Source: Actinomadura barringtoniae
Lineage (GTDB): Bacteria > Actinomycetota > Actinomycetes > Streptosporangiales > Streptosporangiaceae
NCBI RefSeq assembly: GCF_017573505.1
Contig: NZ_JAGEOJ010000006.1
Coordinates: forward strand, 1-64,000
Length of the DNA: 64,000 bases
Reading direction: 5' to 3'
Numbering within the stretch: the first letter of the stretch is position 1; each line of letters starts with the position of its first letter. Shown piece after piece: positions 45,307 through 53,430 of the stretch. A program made the position numbers and the translations under genes. The notes below the pieces were generated by a model, which worked only from the letters and a program-made list of their open reading frames with translations, was not told the origin of the DNA and ran no database searches.

Positions 45307-47586
45307 ATGCCATTCCCCTCACGCGGGCGCGCGGCCTGCGCGGCGTTCACCGCCGCCCTGCTGACGCTCACCGCACTCCGTCCCCTCACAGCCGCGGCCG
45401 ACCCCGACGAGCCCGACGACGGGCTCGGCCCCGCGGCGCCCGGCGAGTTCAAGGCGCTGCAGGACACCTCCGGCGGGCTCGGCCTGCCCGAACGGGCTCT
45501 CGTCCAGGCGGCCGGCCAGGCACGGCGCGTGCACGGGCTGAAGGTCCCCTGGCGTTCGGAAGGCCCCGACAACGTCGGCGGCCGCGTCACCGGCGTCGCC
45601 GTCGACCCGCGCCACGCCGGCACCGTCTACGTCGCGGCGGCCAGCGGCGGGCTCTGGAAGAGCACCGACCGCGGCCGTACCCTCGTCGCGACCTGGCCCG
45701 AGTCCTACCCGCAGGCCATCGGCGCGGTCGCCACCGCGAGCGACGGCTCGATCTACGTCGGCACGGGCGAGGCCAACCCCGGCGGCGGCTCCATCACCTA
45801 CGAGGGCGACGGGGTCTACCGTTCCACCGACGGCGGCCGGACCTGGAAGAACGTCGGCCTGGCCCACTCGGCCACGATCTCGCTCATCTCGATCGACCCC
45901 GCCGACCCCAAGCGGATCTTCGTCGCGGCGACCGGCTCGCTGTTCCGGCCGGGCGGCGAACGCGGCGTCTACCGCAGCACCGACGCGGGCCGCAGCTGGA
46001 CCCGCACGCTGAACGGGGCCAACGACACCACCGGCGCCAACGACGTCGTCATCGACCCCAAGAACCCGCGGCGGGTCTGGGCGACGCTGTGGGACCGCCG
46101 CCGCGAGCCCGACCTGCGCCGCTACGGCGGAACGGGCTCGGGCCTGTACCGCAGCGGCGACGGCGGCACGACCTGGAAACGGCTGGAGAACGTCACCGCC
46201 CCGACGCCCGGCGACGACGTCGGGCTGAAGAGCGACCCGCGACTCGGCCGCATCGGCGTCGGCGTCGCCCCCTCACGGCCCGACCGGGTGTACGTGCAGA
46301 CCTCCACCTACAGCCAGTTCGGCAACCACCTGGGCTTCTACGTCTCCGACGACGGCGGCGACTCCTTCGCCACCGGGGCCCTGCCCGACGGGGACGTGCC
46401 GTACTGGTGGACCGGTCACGTCTGGGTGGACCCGGCCGACCCCGACCACCTCTTCACGCCCTCGGCGTCGCTGCGCGAGTCGGTGAACGGCGGCAAGAGC
46501 TGGACGGTCAACGACGGCATGCACCCCGACCACCACGCCATGATCTGGGACCCGAAGGTGCCCGGCCGGATCTACGAGGGCAACGACGGCGGGATCTACC
46601 GTTCCGACGACAACGGCAAGAGCGACAGCTGGGTCACAGCGGTCAACCACCCGTTCACCCAGTTCTACGGCCTGACCACCAGTGCGCAGGACGCGACCAG
46701 GATCGCCGGCGGCGCGCAGGACAACGGCTCGGTGCGCACCTGGGGCGGGCCGCGCTGGAACGAGTTCAACGGCGGCGACGGCGAGGCCAACATCATCGAC
46801 CCGGCGAACCAGGAGATCGTCTACAGCTGCTACCAGTTCGGCTCCTGCTCACGTTCGGCCGACGGCGGCGACACCCTGACCGATTTCCGCGGCCTGGCCG
46901 ACGACGACCGCTACAACTGGTTCAGCCCCGTCGCCCTGCAGCCGGCCGCGACCGGCACGGTCTACCTCGGCAGCGACCGCCTCTACCGTTCGACGAACGG
47001 GCTGGACTACGCCCCGATCAGCCCCGACCTCACCGGCGGGCCCGGCCGTGACGAGGTCTACCCGTTCGGTACCCTCACCACGGTCGCGCCGAGCGCCTCG
47101 GACCCGGCCACCATCCTGGTCGGCTCCGACGACGGCCGGATCTCGATCACCCGCGACGACGGCAAGACCTGGAACCTGCTGCTCAAGGACCAGCCCTGGG
47201 TCACCCGCGTGGCCGTCGACCCGCGCGACGCCCGCCGGGCGTTCGCCACCCTGTCCGGCTACCGGACGCAGGGCACCGGCGGGCACGTCCTGCGCACGGC
47301 CGACGGCGGCCGGCACTGGCAGGACGTCACCGGCAACCTGCCGCAGGCGCCGGTGAACGACGTCGTCATCGGCCCGGCCGGCGTCCTGCTGGTCGCCACC
47401 GACGTCGGCGTCTTCGCGGGCGCCCCGGCCGGCCGCACATGGGTCCGCCTCGGCGACCTGCCCCTGGCCCCGGTGAACGACATCGAGTACAACGCCCGCT
47501 CCGGACGCCTGCTCGCCGCCACCTTCGGCCGCGGCGTCTACAGCACCCAGATCACCCGGGCCGTGACCACGGCCGTCCTGCACTGA
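45307..47586 (+). CDS. Secreted BNR/VPS10-type beta-propeller protein
   Basis: A 759-residue exported protein. A signal peptide (GRAACAAFTAALLTLTALRP, ending near TAAADP) is followed by repeated BNR/Asp-box blades: STDRGRTL, STDGGRTWKN, STDAGRSWTR, SGDGGTTWKR, SVNGGKSWT, TRDDGKTWN and TADGGRHWQ. Such propellers occur in sialidases, sortilin-like receptors and carbohydrate-binding or hydrolysing enzymes; I see no sialidase catalytic FRIP motif. A secreted glycan-acting protein is plausible. ATG 45307 follows CTGGAGGCACTCG. The 247-bp gap upstream contains three GTCCGGCC repeats near 45113-45150. Confidence 0.82.
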   Translation: MPFPSRGRAACAAFTAALLTLTALRPLTAAADPDEPDDGLGPAAPGEFKALQDTSGGLGLPERALVQAAGQARRVHGLKVPWRSEGPDNVGGRVTGVAVDPRHAGTVYVAAASGGLWKSTDRGRTLVATWPESYPQAIGAVATASDGSIYVGTGEANPGGGSITYEGDGVYRSTDGGRTWKNVGLAHSATISLISIDPADPKRIFVAATGSLFRPGGERGVYRSTDAGRSWTRTLNGANDTTGANDVVIDPKNPRRVWATLWDRRREPDLRRYGGTGSGLYRSGDGGTTWKRLENVTAPTPGDDVGLKSDPRLGRIGVGVAPSRPDRVYVQTSTYSQFGNHLGFYVSDDGGDSFATGALPDGDVPYWWTGHVWVDPADPDHLFTPSASLRESVNGGKSWTVNDGMHPDHHAMIWDPKVPGRIYEGNDGGIYRSDDNGKSDSWVTAVNHPFTQFYGLTTSAQDATRIAGGAQDNGSVRTWGGPRWNEFNGGDGEANIIDPANQEIVYSCYQFGSCSRSADGGDTLTDFRGLADDDRYNWFSPVALQPAATGTVYLGSDRLYRSTNGLDYAPISPDLTGGPGRDEVYPFGTLTTVAPSASDPATILVGSDDGRISITRDDGKTWNLLLKDQPWVTRVAVDPRDARRAFATLSGYRTQGTGGHVLRTADGGRHWQDVTGNLPQAPVNDVVIGPAGVLLVATDVGVFAGAPAGRTWVRLGDLPLAPVNDIEYNARSGRLLAATFGRGVYSTQITRAVTTAVLH

Positions 47587-47688
47587 TCACGCCGCGTGGG
47601 CGGCGGCCCCAAGGCCGTCGTCCACGCTGCGCTTCGACGATCAGGAGGATATTTTGGGTGCAAACACTACGAACCAGGAGAAGCCGCC

Positions 47689-48495
47689 GTGTCCGAAGAC
47701 GTGAACCCCAAGGTGGACACCACGGTCCCCACCTCGGCCCGGGTGTGGAACTACCTGCTCGGCGGCAAGGACAACTACGACGTGGACCGGGAGGCCGCCG
47801 AGCAGTTCCGCGCGCTGTTCCCGCAGATCGTCAACATCGCCCTGGCCGACCGGGCGTTCCTGGGCCGGGCCGTGCGGCACCTGACCGGCGACGTCGGCAT
47901 CCGGCAGTTCCTGGACATCGGCACCGGCCTGCCGACCATGGACAACACCCACGAGGTCGCCCAGCGCGTCGCCCCCGAGTCCCGCATCGTTTACGTGGAC
48001 AACGACCCGCTGGTCCTGGTGCACGCCCGCGCGCTGCTGACCAGCACGCCCGAGGGCGTCTGCAACTACATCGACGCCGACCTGAACGAGCCCGGCAAGA
48101 TCCTTGAGCTGGCGTCCGAGACCCTGGACTTCGACCAGCCGGTCGCGATCATGCTGCTGGGCATCATGCACTTCATCCGCGACCTCGACGAGGCCAAGGG
48201 CATCCTGAATCGCCTGATGGACGCCGTCCCGTCCGGGAGTTACCTGGTCATCACCCACGCCACCCTGGACTTCGACGAGGGCCGCACCGCCCAGGCCGAG
48301 GCCCAGGAGGACTGGAACGAGAAGTCGGCCAACCCGATGGTCCCCCGCAACCGCGCCCAGGTCACCAGCCTCTTCGACGGCCTGGAGATCCTCGAGCCCG
48401 GCGTCGTCTCGATGTCCCGCTGGCGTCCCGCGACCACCGAGTGGGGCGAGCCCGACGAGGTCCCCGGCTACTGCGGCGTAGCCCGCAAGACCTAA
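47689..48495 (+). CDS. SAM-dependent methyltransferase, DUF574 family
   Basis: A 268-residue DUF574 methyltransferase, a family expanded in actinomycetes and of mostly unknown substrate. It starts DTTVPTSARVWNYLLGGKDN, the family opening, then RAFLGRAVRHL. Motif I is IRQFLDIGTGLPTMDN, and the acidic loop is RIVYVDNDPLVLVHAR. The C-terminal NPMVPRNRAQVTSLFDGLEI is also diagnostic. GTG 47689 follows AACCAGGAGAAGCC. It is alone, converging with the LigD-Pol gene with a 9-bp gap. Confidence 0.9.
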   Translation: MSEDVNPKVDTTVPTSARVWNYLLGGKDNYDVDREAAEQFRALFPQIVNIALADRAFLGRAVRHLTGDVGIRQFLDIGTGLPTMDNTHEVAQRVAPESRIVYVDNDPLVLVHARALLTSTPEGVCNYIDADLNEPGKILELASETLDFDQPVAIMLLGIMHFIRDLDEAKGILNRLMDAVPSGSYLVITHATLDFDEGRTAQAEAQEDWNEKSANPMVPRNRAQVTSLFDGLEILEPGVVSMSRWRPATTEWGEPDEVPGYCGVARKT

Positions 48496-48504
48496 CTCAC
48501 CTGC

Positions 48505-49590
48505 TCAGTCGTCGTCGTGGCGGGCCTTGCTGGGCTGAACGCGCTTGGGCTCGCCGGCCATCTTGGGGTAGTTGGGCGGGTAGGGGGCGTCGCCGAGGCC
48601 GTGGTCCTGCTCGTCGCGGTCGGCCATCTCCAGCAGCGGGTCCAGGGAGAACGCCTGGTCGTCGATGGTGGCGTGCAGGTCGCCGAGCTTGGCGAACCGT
48701 TCGGGCATCGTCGCGATCGTGAAGTCCTCGGGCTCCACGTCCGCCAGCTCGTCCCAGGTGACCGGGGCCGAGACCGGGGCGTGCGGCAGCGGCCGGACGC
48801 TGTAGGCGGAGGCGATCGTGCGGTCGCGGGCGTTCTGGTTGAAGTCGATGAAGACCTGCTCGCCGCGTTCTTCCTTCCACCATTTGGTGGTGACCTCGGC
48901 GGGGACGCGGCGTTCGACCTCACGGCCGAAGGCCAGCGCGGCCCTGCGCACCTCGGTGAACGTCCAGCGGGTCTCGATCCGCACGTAGATGTGCAGGCCG
49001 CCCTTGCCCGAGGTCTTCACATAGCCGGTGTAGCCCAGCTCGTTCAGCAGGTCGGTGGCGGGCCCGAGCGCGACCCGGACGGCATCCTTGAAGTCGGTGC
49101 CGGGCTGCGGGTCGAAGTCGATGCGCAGCTCGTCGGGATGATCGACGTCGTCGGATCGTACGGGCCAGGGGTGGAAGGTCAGCGTGCCCAGGTTGGCCGC
49201 CCAGGCGATCACCGCCACCTCGGTCGGGCACACCTCGTCCGCGCTGCGCCCGCTGGGGAACTCGATCCGGGCGGTCTGGACCCAGTCGGGAGCCCCCTTG
49301 GGGACGCGCTTCTGGTAGAACGCGTCGGCTTTGCCGGCCCCATGGCCCGCCTGGCCCCGCGCGTAGTCCATCCGGGTGGCCAGCTTGGCGCCCTCGAAGA
49401 CCCCTCCGGGCCACCGTTCCAGCGTCGTCGGCCGGTTGCGGGTCGCGCGCAGGATCCCCTCCCCGACGGCCAGGTAGTACTCCACGAGCTGCCGCTTGGT
49501 GTAGCCGTGCTCGGGGAAGTAGGGCTTGTCGGGATTGGACACCTTGACGAGCCGATCCCCTACCGGGATCTCGATGAACGGCGAGGCCAT
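48505..49590 (-). CDS. Stand-alone LigD polymerase/primase domain protein (LigD-Pol)
   Basis: A 361-residue archaeo-eukaryotic primase-type polymerase, as in the Pol domain of LigD but without ligase or nuclease domains. The catalytic metal pair is in LRIDFDPQPGTDFKDA, with the RNA/DNA-binding VKTSGKGGLHIYV motif, IDFNQNARDRTIASAYSVRP and AWAANLGTLTFHPWP. Such proteins fill gaps or add ribonucleotides in non-homologous end joining and excision repair. A partner LigC is at 6.9 kb; Ku is not in the window. ATG 49590 begins MASPFIEIPVGDRLVKVSNP. Confidence 0.9.
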   Translation of the reverse strand: MASPFIEIPVGDRLVKVSNPDKPYFPEHGYTKRQLVEYYLAVGEGILRATRNRPTTLERWPGGVFEGAKLATRMDYARGQAGHGAGKADAFYQKRVPKGAPDWVQTARIEFPSGRSADEVCPTEVAVIAWAANLGTLTFHPWPVRSDDVDHPDELRIDFDPQPGTDFKDAVRVALGPATDLLNELGYTGYVKTSGKGGLHIYVRIETRWTFTEVRRAALAFGREVERRVPAEVTTKWWKEERGEQVFIDFNQNARDRTIASAYSVRPLPHAPVSAPVTWDELADVEPEDFTIATMPERFAKLGDLHATIDDQAFSLDPLLEMADRDEQDHGLGDAPYPPNYPKMAGEPKRVQPSKARHDDD

Positions 49591-49773
49591 ACCCGCACGT
49601 TAACCCACCCGTACGACAAGATCCCAGGCAAGGCCCGCAACGGCCGTCTTACCGGACCCCGCAACGGACCCCGGGACGGCCCACGGGAAGGCCCCCGGGA
49701 CGGATCTCTTAACGGCCGCTTACGACAGAGGGCGGCGCGCAGGGAATTCGCCCACGCGAGGTAACTTCAAGAC

Positions 49774-50175
49774 ATGGCACAGATCCACAAGAGCGACGAA
49801 GAGTGGCGGGCTCAGCTCAGCCCTGAGGAGTTCCACGTGCTCCGCGAGGCGGGCACGGAACGGCCGTTCACCGGTGAGTACACCGACACCAAGACGGTCG
49901 GCGTCTACCGCTGCCGTGCCTGTGGCGCCGAGCTCTTCCGCTCGGAGACCAAGTTCGACTCGCACTGCGGCTGGCCGAGCTTCTTCGAGCCCGCCAAGTC
50001 CGAGTCGGTCGTCCTGATCGAGGACACGTCGCTGGGCATGGTCCGTACGGAGGTGAGGTGCGCCAACTGCAACTCCCACCTGGGCCACGTCTTCCACGGC
50101 GAGGGCTACGACACCCCGACCGACGACCGTTTCTGCATCAACAGCATCAGCCTGACCCTGGAGCCGTCCGAGTAG
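49774..50175 (+). CDS. msrB: Peptide-methionine (R)-S-oxide reductase MsrB
   Basis: A 133-residue MsrB that reduces methionine-R-sulfoxide in proteins using thioredoxin. The zinc site is two CxxC pairs (YRCRACGAEL, VRCANCNSHLG). The substrate loop is KFDSHCGWPSFFEP, and the catalytic cysteine is in DDRFCINSISL. Length and motifs are standard; the gene is cytoplasmic. ATG 49774 follows GAGGTAACTTCAAGAC. In many actinobacteria msrB sits close to hemQ and hemG, as here. It is convergent with the next gene, 13 bp away. Confidence 0.95.
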   Translation: MAQIHKSDEEWRAQLSPEEFHVLREAGTERPFTGEYTDTKTVGVYRCRACGAELFRSETKFDSHCGWPSFFEPAKSESVVLIEDTSLGMVRTEVRCANCNSHLGHVFHGEGYDTPTDDRFCINSISLTLEPSE

Positions 50176-50188
50176 GGAGGACCAGCCC

Positions 50189-50800
50189 CTAGGGGGTGTC
50201 CTCGACGCCGCAGTCGTCCTTGTCGCTCTGCTTGTTGGCGAGGACGACGCTGCCGTTGTCGCTGCTCTTGCCATGGATGAAGACGCGGGGGGCCGAGTCG
50301 CCGGAGTCCTCCAGGAACTGCGTGGCCCACTCGCACAGCGACTTGGCGGGCTTGGAGTTCTCGTCGCCCTCGCCGAGGTCGGTGTAGACGCGCAGGAACT
50401 CGCCGCTGCGGCGGACGTCCTTCACATGCGAGACGACCTTCTTGTCCGGGTCCTTGGTCTCCATGAACGGGACCGCGTCGGTGACCTCGTCCGGATCGGC
50501 GTCGGGGTCGGCCGACTCACTGGCGCTGGCGGACGGCTTGGGCTTCGGCGTGGTGTTGCGCGCCGCGACCTTGGCCCGGGGCGCCTCGTCGGTTCCCGCC
50601 GTGGCCGAAATGGCGGTCAGCGCGGCGACTCCGAGCAGCGCGACCGAGGCGGCGCCCGTGCCGACCGCGATCAGCCGGCGCCGATGACGCTCCCCCGGCC
50701 TGACCTTCATCATCCGATCCCATTTGACCGAGATCTCGGACGGTGGCTTGGCATGTCTGCCACGGGCGTGCTTCGGGGGAGCATTGGTCACGGCCAGCAC
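50189..50800 (-). CDS. Membrane-anchored extracytoplasmic protein, hypothetical
   Basis: A 203-residue single-pass protein. A basic cytoplasmic N-terminus (APPKHARGRHAKPPSEISVK, RPGERHRRR) leads to one membrane helix (LIAVGTGAASVALLGVAALT). A Pro/Ser/Lys and acidic linker (PKPKPSASASESADPDADPD) and a small extracytoplasmic domain follow. That domain has two cysteines (SLCEWATQF and DDCGVEDTP), likely a disulfide. I do not recognise the fold. The start GTG 50800 has AAAAGG upstream at 9 bp; GTG 50791 is an alternative. Confidence 0.65.
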   Translation of the reverse strand: MLAVTNAPPKHARGRHAKPPSEISVKWDRMMKVRPGERHRRRLIAVGTGAASVALLGVAALTAISATAGTDEAPRAKVAARNTTPKPKPSASASESADPDADPDEVTDAVPFMETKDPDKKVVSHVKDVRRSGEFLRVYTDLGEGDENSKPAKSLCEWATQFLEDSGDSAPRVFIHGKSSDNGSVVLANKQSDKDDCGVEDTP

Positions 50801-50967
50801 TTTACTGGCCTTTTGCCTTTCGTTCGGCCCAGATTGGACAACTTGGACCGAACGAACCATGCACCCGTTCAGGACCAGTCTGCTAAGGGCCACACCAGGC
50901 TTCCCAGACGGCTACGGGAGCACCACGGGCAACTCCATGGCGTTACCGGCGGAAATGTCGGCGGCGG

Positions 50968-51744
50968 CTACGGGAGGTCGGCGACCAGTTCGGAGACCGG
51001 CTTGCGGCGGCCGGTGTAGAACGGGATCTCCAGGCGCACGTGGCGGCGGGTCTCCGAGCCGCGCAGGTGACGCATCAGGTCGACGATGCGGTGCAGCTCG
51101 TCGGCCTCGAAGGCCAGCATCCACTCGTAGTCGCCCAGGGCGAACGAGGAGACGGTGTTGGCCCGCACGTCGGGGTAGTCGCGCGCCATCATGCCGTGCT
51201 CGGCCAGCAGGCGGCGCCGCTCGCCGTCCTCCAGCAGGTACCACTCGTACGAGCGCACGAACGGGTAGACGCAGACGTAGGCCCGCGCCTCCTCCTCGGC
51301 CAGGAACGCCGGGATGTGGCCCTTGTTGAACTCGGCCGGGCGGTGCAGCGCCATCTGCGACCACACCGGCTCGCTCGCGCGGCCCACGGCCGTACGGCGG
51401 AAGCGGGAGTAGACCTCCTGCAGGTCGTCGGAGGTCGGGGCGTGCCACCAGAACATGTAGTCGGCGTCGGCCCGCAGCCCGGCGACGTCGTAGACGCCGC
51501 GGGTGGTCACGTCCTTCTGGGCGGCCTGGTCGAGCAGGTCCTGCACCTCGGCGGCGTCCTGCTCGCGGATCTCACCCGGAGTCCTCACCCTGAAGACCGA
51601 CCACATCGTGTACCGGATCACCTGGTTGAGGTCGCGTGCCTTCGGCTTGGCCGCCTGACCCGCCGCCTGACCCGCCGCCTGACCCGTCACCTGCTCCGCC
51701 GCCTGCGCGATCGCCTGCTCGGTCGCCTTGTCCGTCGCTGCCAT
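50968..51744 (-). CDS. hemQ: Coproheme decarboxylase HemQ (ChdC)
   Basis: A 258-residue chlorite-dismutase-family protein acting last in the coproporphyrin-dependent haem route: it turns coproheme into haem b with H2O2. The core shows YTMWSVFRV, YMFWWHAPTSDDLQE, FNKGHIPAF and the catalytic tyrosine segment YVCVYPFVRSYEWYLL. The C-terminal DLMRHLRGSETRRHVR is also conserved. The first 32 residues are a low-complexity repeat (GQAAGQAAGQAA) coded by a 12-bp minisatellite. The start ATG at 51744 lies 173 nt inside the hemG frame. The pair is in the usual actinobacterial hemG-hemQ order. Confidence 0.93.
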   Translation of the reverse strand: MAATDKATEQAIAQAAEQVTGQAAGQAAGQAAKPKARDLNQVIRYTMWSVFRVRTPGEIREQDAAEVQDLLDQAAQKDVTTRGVYDVAGLRADADYMFWWHAPTSDDLQEVYSRFRRTAVGRASEPVWSQMALHRPAEFNKGHIPAFLAEEEARAYVCVYPFVRSYEWYLLEDGERRRLLAEHGMMARDYPDVRANTVSSFALGDYEWMLAFEADELHRIVDLMRHLRGSETRRHVRLEIPFYTGRRKPVSELVADLP

Positions 51745-53275
51745 GGCTCAATTCTCCCCGACGTTCGAGATGCTCCAGCACCCGGGCCGCCGCAGCGCGC
51801 GCCGTGGCGATGCAGGCCGGGATTCCGAGGCCGTCGTAGGCGGCGCCCGCGATGGCCAGGCCCTGCTGGCCGGCAACCGCCGCCCTGATCCGGGCCACCC
51901 GGTCGGCGTGGCCCACGTTGTACTGCGGGAGGCCGCCGCCCCAGCGGGTCACCCGCGCCTCCAGCGGCAGCTCGGACACCCCGCAGGTGGTCGCGAGCTC
52001 GGTCAGCGCGGCGGCCTTCAGGTCCTCGTCGGAACGCTGGAGGGTGTGCTCTTCGCCGAACCGCCCGATCGAGCAGCGCACGGCGATGACCCCGGGCGCC
52101 TTGTCGCGCAGGTGCGGCCATTTCACCGAGCTGAACGTGACGGCCTTCACCTCGCGCCCTTCGACGGCGGGCACCAGGTAGCCGCTGCCGCGCGGCAGGC
52201 GGTGGAACGCGGTGGTGGCGTAGGCGAGGGTGACGATGGCCATGCTGGCGTACTCGATGCGGTCCAGCTCGCGGGCCGCGGCGGGCACCTCGTCGGCCAG
52301 CAGCCGCCCGGCGGGGGCGGCGGGCACGGCGATCACGACGGCGTCCACGTCCAGGGCCTCGGGGTCGCGGGCCGAACCGAGGGTGAGCCGCCAGCCGTCA
52401 GGGCGGCGGCGCAGCTCGCGGACCACGGTGGTCGTACGGACCGTTCCCCCGTCGGCGATGATCGCGTCGGTGAGCAACTTCGGGAGCGAGCCGAGGCCGT
52501 CCGGGAGGGTGGCGAAGACCGGCCCGGCGTCCTTGGGCGCGGCGTCGCGTACGCCTCGTACGGCCGAGATCAGCGAGCGGTGGGTGCGGGCGGCCGCGGC
52601 GACCGCCGGGAGCGTCGACTCGAACGACAGGCGCTCGATCAGACCCGCGTAGACGCCGCCCAGCAGGGGCTCGACGAGGCGGTCGGCGACCTCGCGGCCC
52701 AGGCGGGCGCCGATGAAGTCGGCGACCGACACGTCGGCGTCGCCGCGCGGCGTCTCGGGCAGGACGAGGTCCAGCGGCACGCGGGCCAGCCCGGCCGGGG
52801 ACAGCACCTGCGAGGCGGCGAGGGCCTTCAGGTCGGACGGAACGCCCATGACCTGCCCGGCGGGCATGCGGCGCAGCGAGCCGTGGCTGAGGATCGCCGC
52901 CGAGGTGGTGCCGGGGTTGACCAGGTCGTCGCCGTGGCCGAGGTCGCTCACCAGGTCCAGGCCCTCGGGGCGGCGCGCCAGCATCGACTCGGCGCCCTCG
53001 TCCACGGGCAGCCCGGCGATCTCACTGATGCGCAGCTTGCCGCCGACGGCCGGTGAGCCCTCCAGAACGGTCACGCGCACGCCGCCACGGCCACCGCCGT
53101 CTCCGGTACTGCCGGTACCGGCAGTACCGATACCGGAGCTGCCGCCGCTGGCCCCGCCTCGGGCGAGGAAGCGCGCGGCCGCGAGGCCCGCGATACCGCC
53201 CCCGATGACGGCCACATGGGCCCGTTCGTCCGCCGCGTCGTCCCCTGCGTGGGCTCGTTCCCCAGAGGTCGTCAT
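51572..53275 (-). CDS. hemG: Coproporphyrinogen III oxidase (HemG/HemY, CgoX)
   Basis: A 567-residue FAD-dependent oxidase of the HemY class, which turns coproporphyrinogen III into coproporphyrin III in this route. The FAD motif is VAVIGGGIAGLAAARFLARG, then after a 25-residue Gly/Ser/Thr insertion VTVLEGSPAVGGKLRI. The C-terminal FAD box is LAIAGAAYDGLGIPACIATA. Beyond that box the frame does not end near hemQ as expected. It continues 173 nt into hemQ, adding a Gly/Ser/Arg/Asp repeat tail. ATG 53275 is chosen; ATG 53287 adds four codons. Confidence 0.9.
   Translation of the reverse strand: MTTSGERAHAGDDAADERAHVAVIGGGIAGLAAARFLARGGASGGSSGIGTAGTGSTGDGGGRGGVRVTVLEGSPAVGGKLRISEIAGLPVDEGAESMLARRPEGLDLVSDLGHGDDLVNPGTTSAAILSHGSLRRMPAGQVMGVPSDLKALAASQVLSPAGLARVPLDLVLPETPRGDADVSVADFIGARLGREVADRLVEPLLGGVYAGLIERLSFESTLPAVAAAARTHRSLISAVRGVRDAAPKDAGPVFATLPDGLGSLPKLLTDAIIADGGTVRTTTVVRELRRRPDGWRLTLGSARDPEALDVDAVVIAVPAAPAGRLLADEVPAAARELDRIEYASMAIVTLAYATTAFHRLPRGSGYLVPAVEGREVKAVTFSSVKWPHLRDKAPGVIAVRCSIGRFGEEHTLQRSDEDLKAAALTELATTCGVSELPLEARVTRWGGGLPQYNVGHADRVARIRAAVAGQQGLAIAGAAYDGLGIPACIATARAAAARVLEHLERRGELSHGSDGQGDRAGDRAGGGAGDGSGGGSGGGSGGQAEGTRPQPGDPVHDVVGLQGEDSG
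51652..51700. repeat. 12-bp tandem repeat shared by hemG tail and hemQ N-terminus
   Basis: Four imperfect copies of GCCGCCTGACCC-type 12-bp units run from about 51652 to 51700. They code for GQAA repeats in hemQ and GGGS repeats in the overlapping hemG frame. Confidence 0.65.
53104..53129. repeat. 26-bp perfect palindrome inside hemG
   Basis: The sequence is symmetrical around the centre GGTACC (core GGTACTGCCGGTACC, then its mirror), from 53104 to 53129. It lies within a repeat that codes for the Gly/Ser/Thr insertion after the first FAD motif. Confidence 0.75.
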
Positions 53276-53430
53276 GACTTCCACCATCCCAGATGCCGGA
53301 CACCGCTCGGTAACAGGGCGAGCGCTGTCCGGTCCCTCATGGGGACGTCGTGACCTGGGCGCGCCCGCATCGTGCCCTAACCGCGATCACGGCGCCGGAA
53401 CGGTGATTCACGCCACACCATCGAAGTTCC

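Noticed and set aside
49591..49773. Regulatory repeat array before msrB (CCGGGACGG-type motifs)
   Set aside because: Short imperfect GC-rich repeats without dyad structure; indistinguishable from compositional bias.
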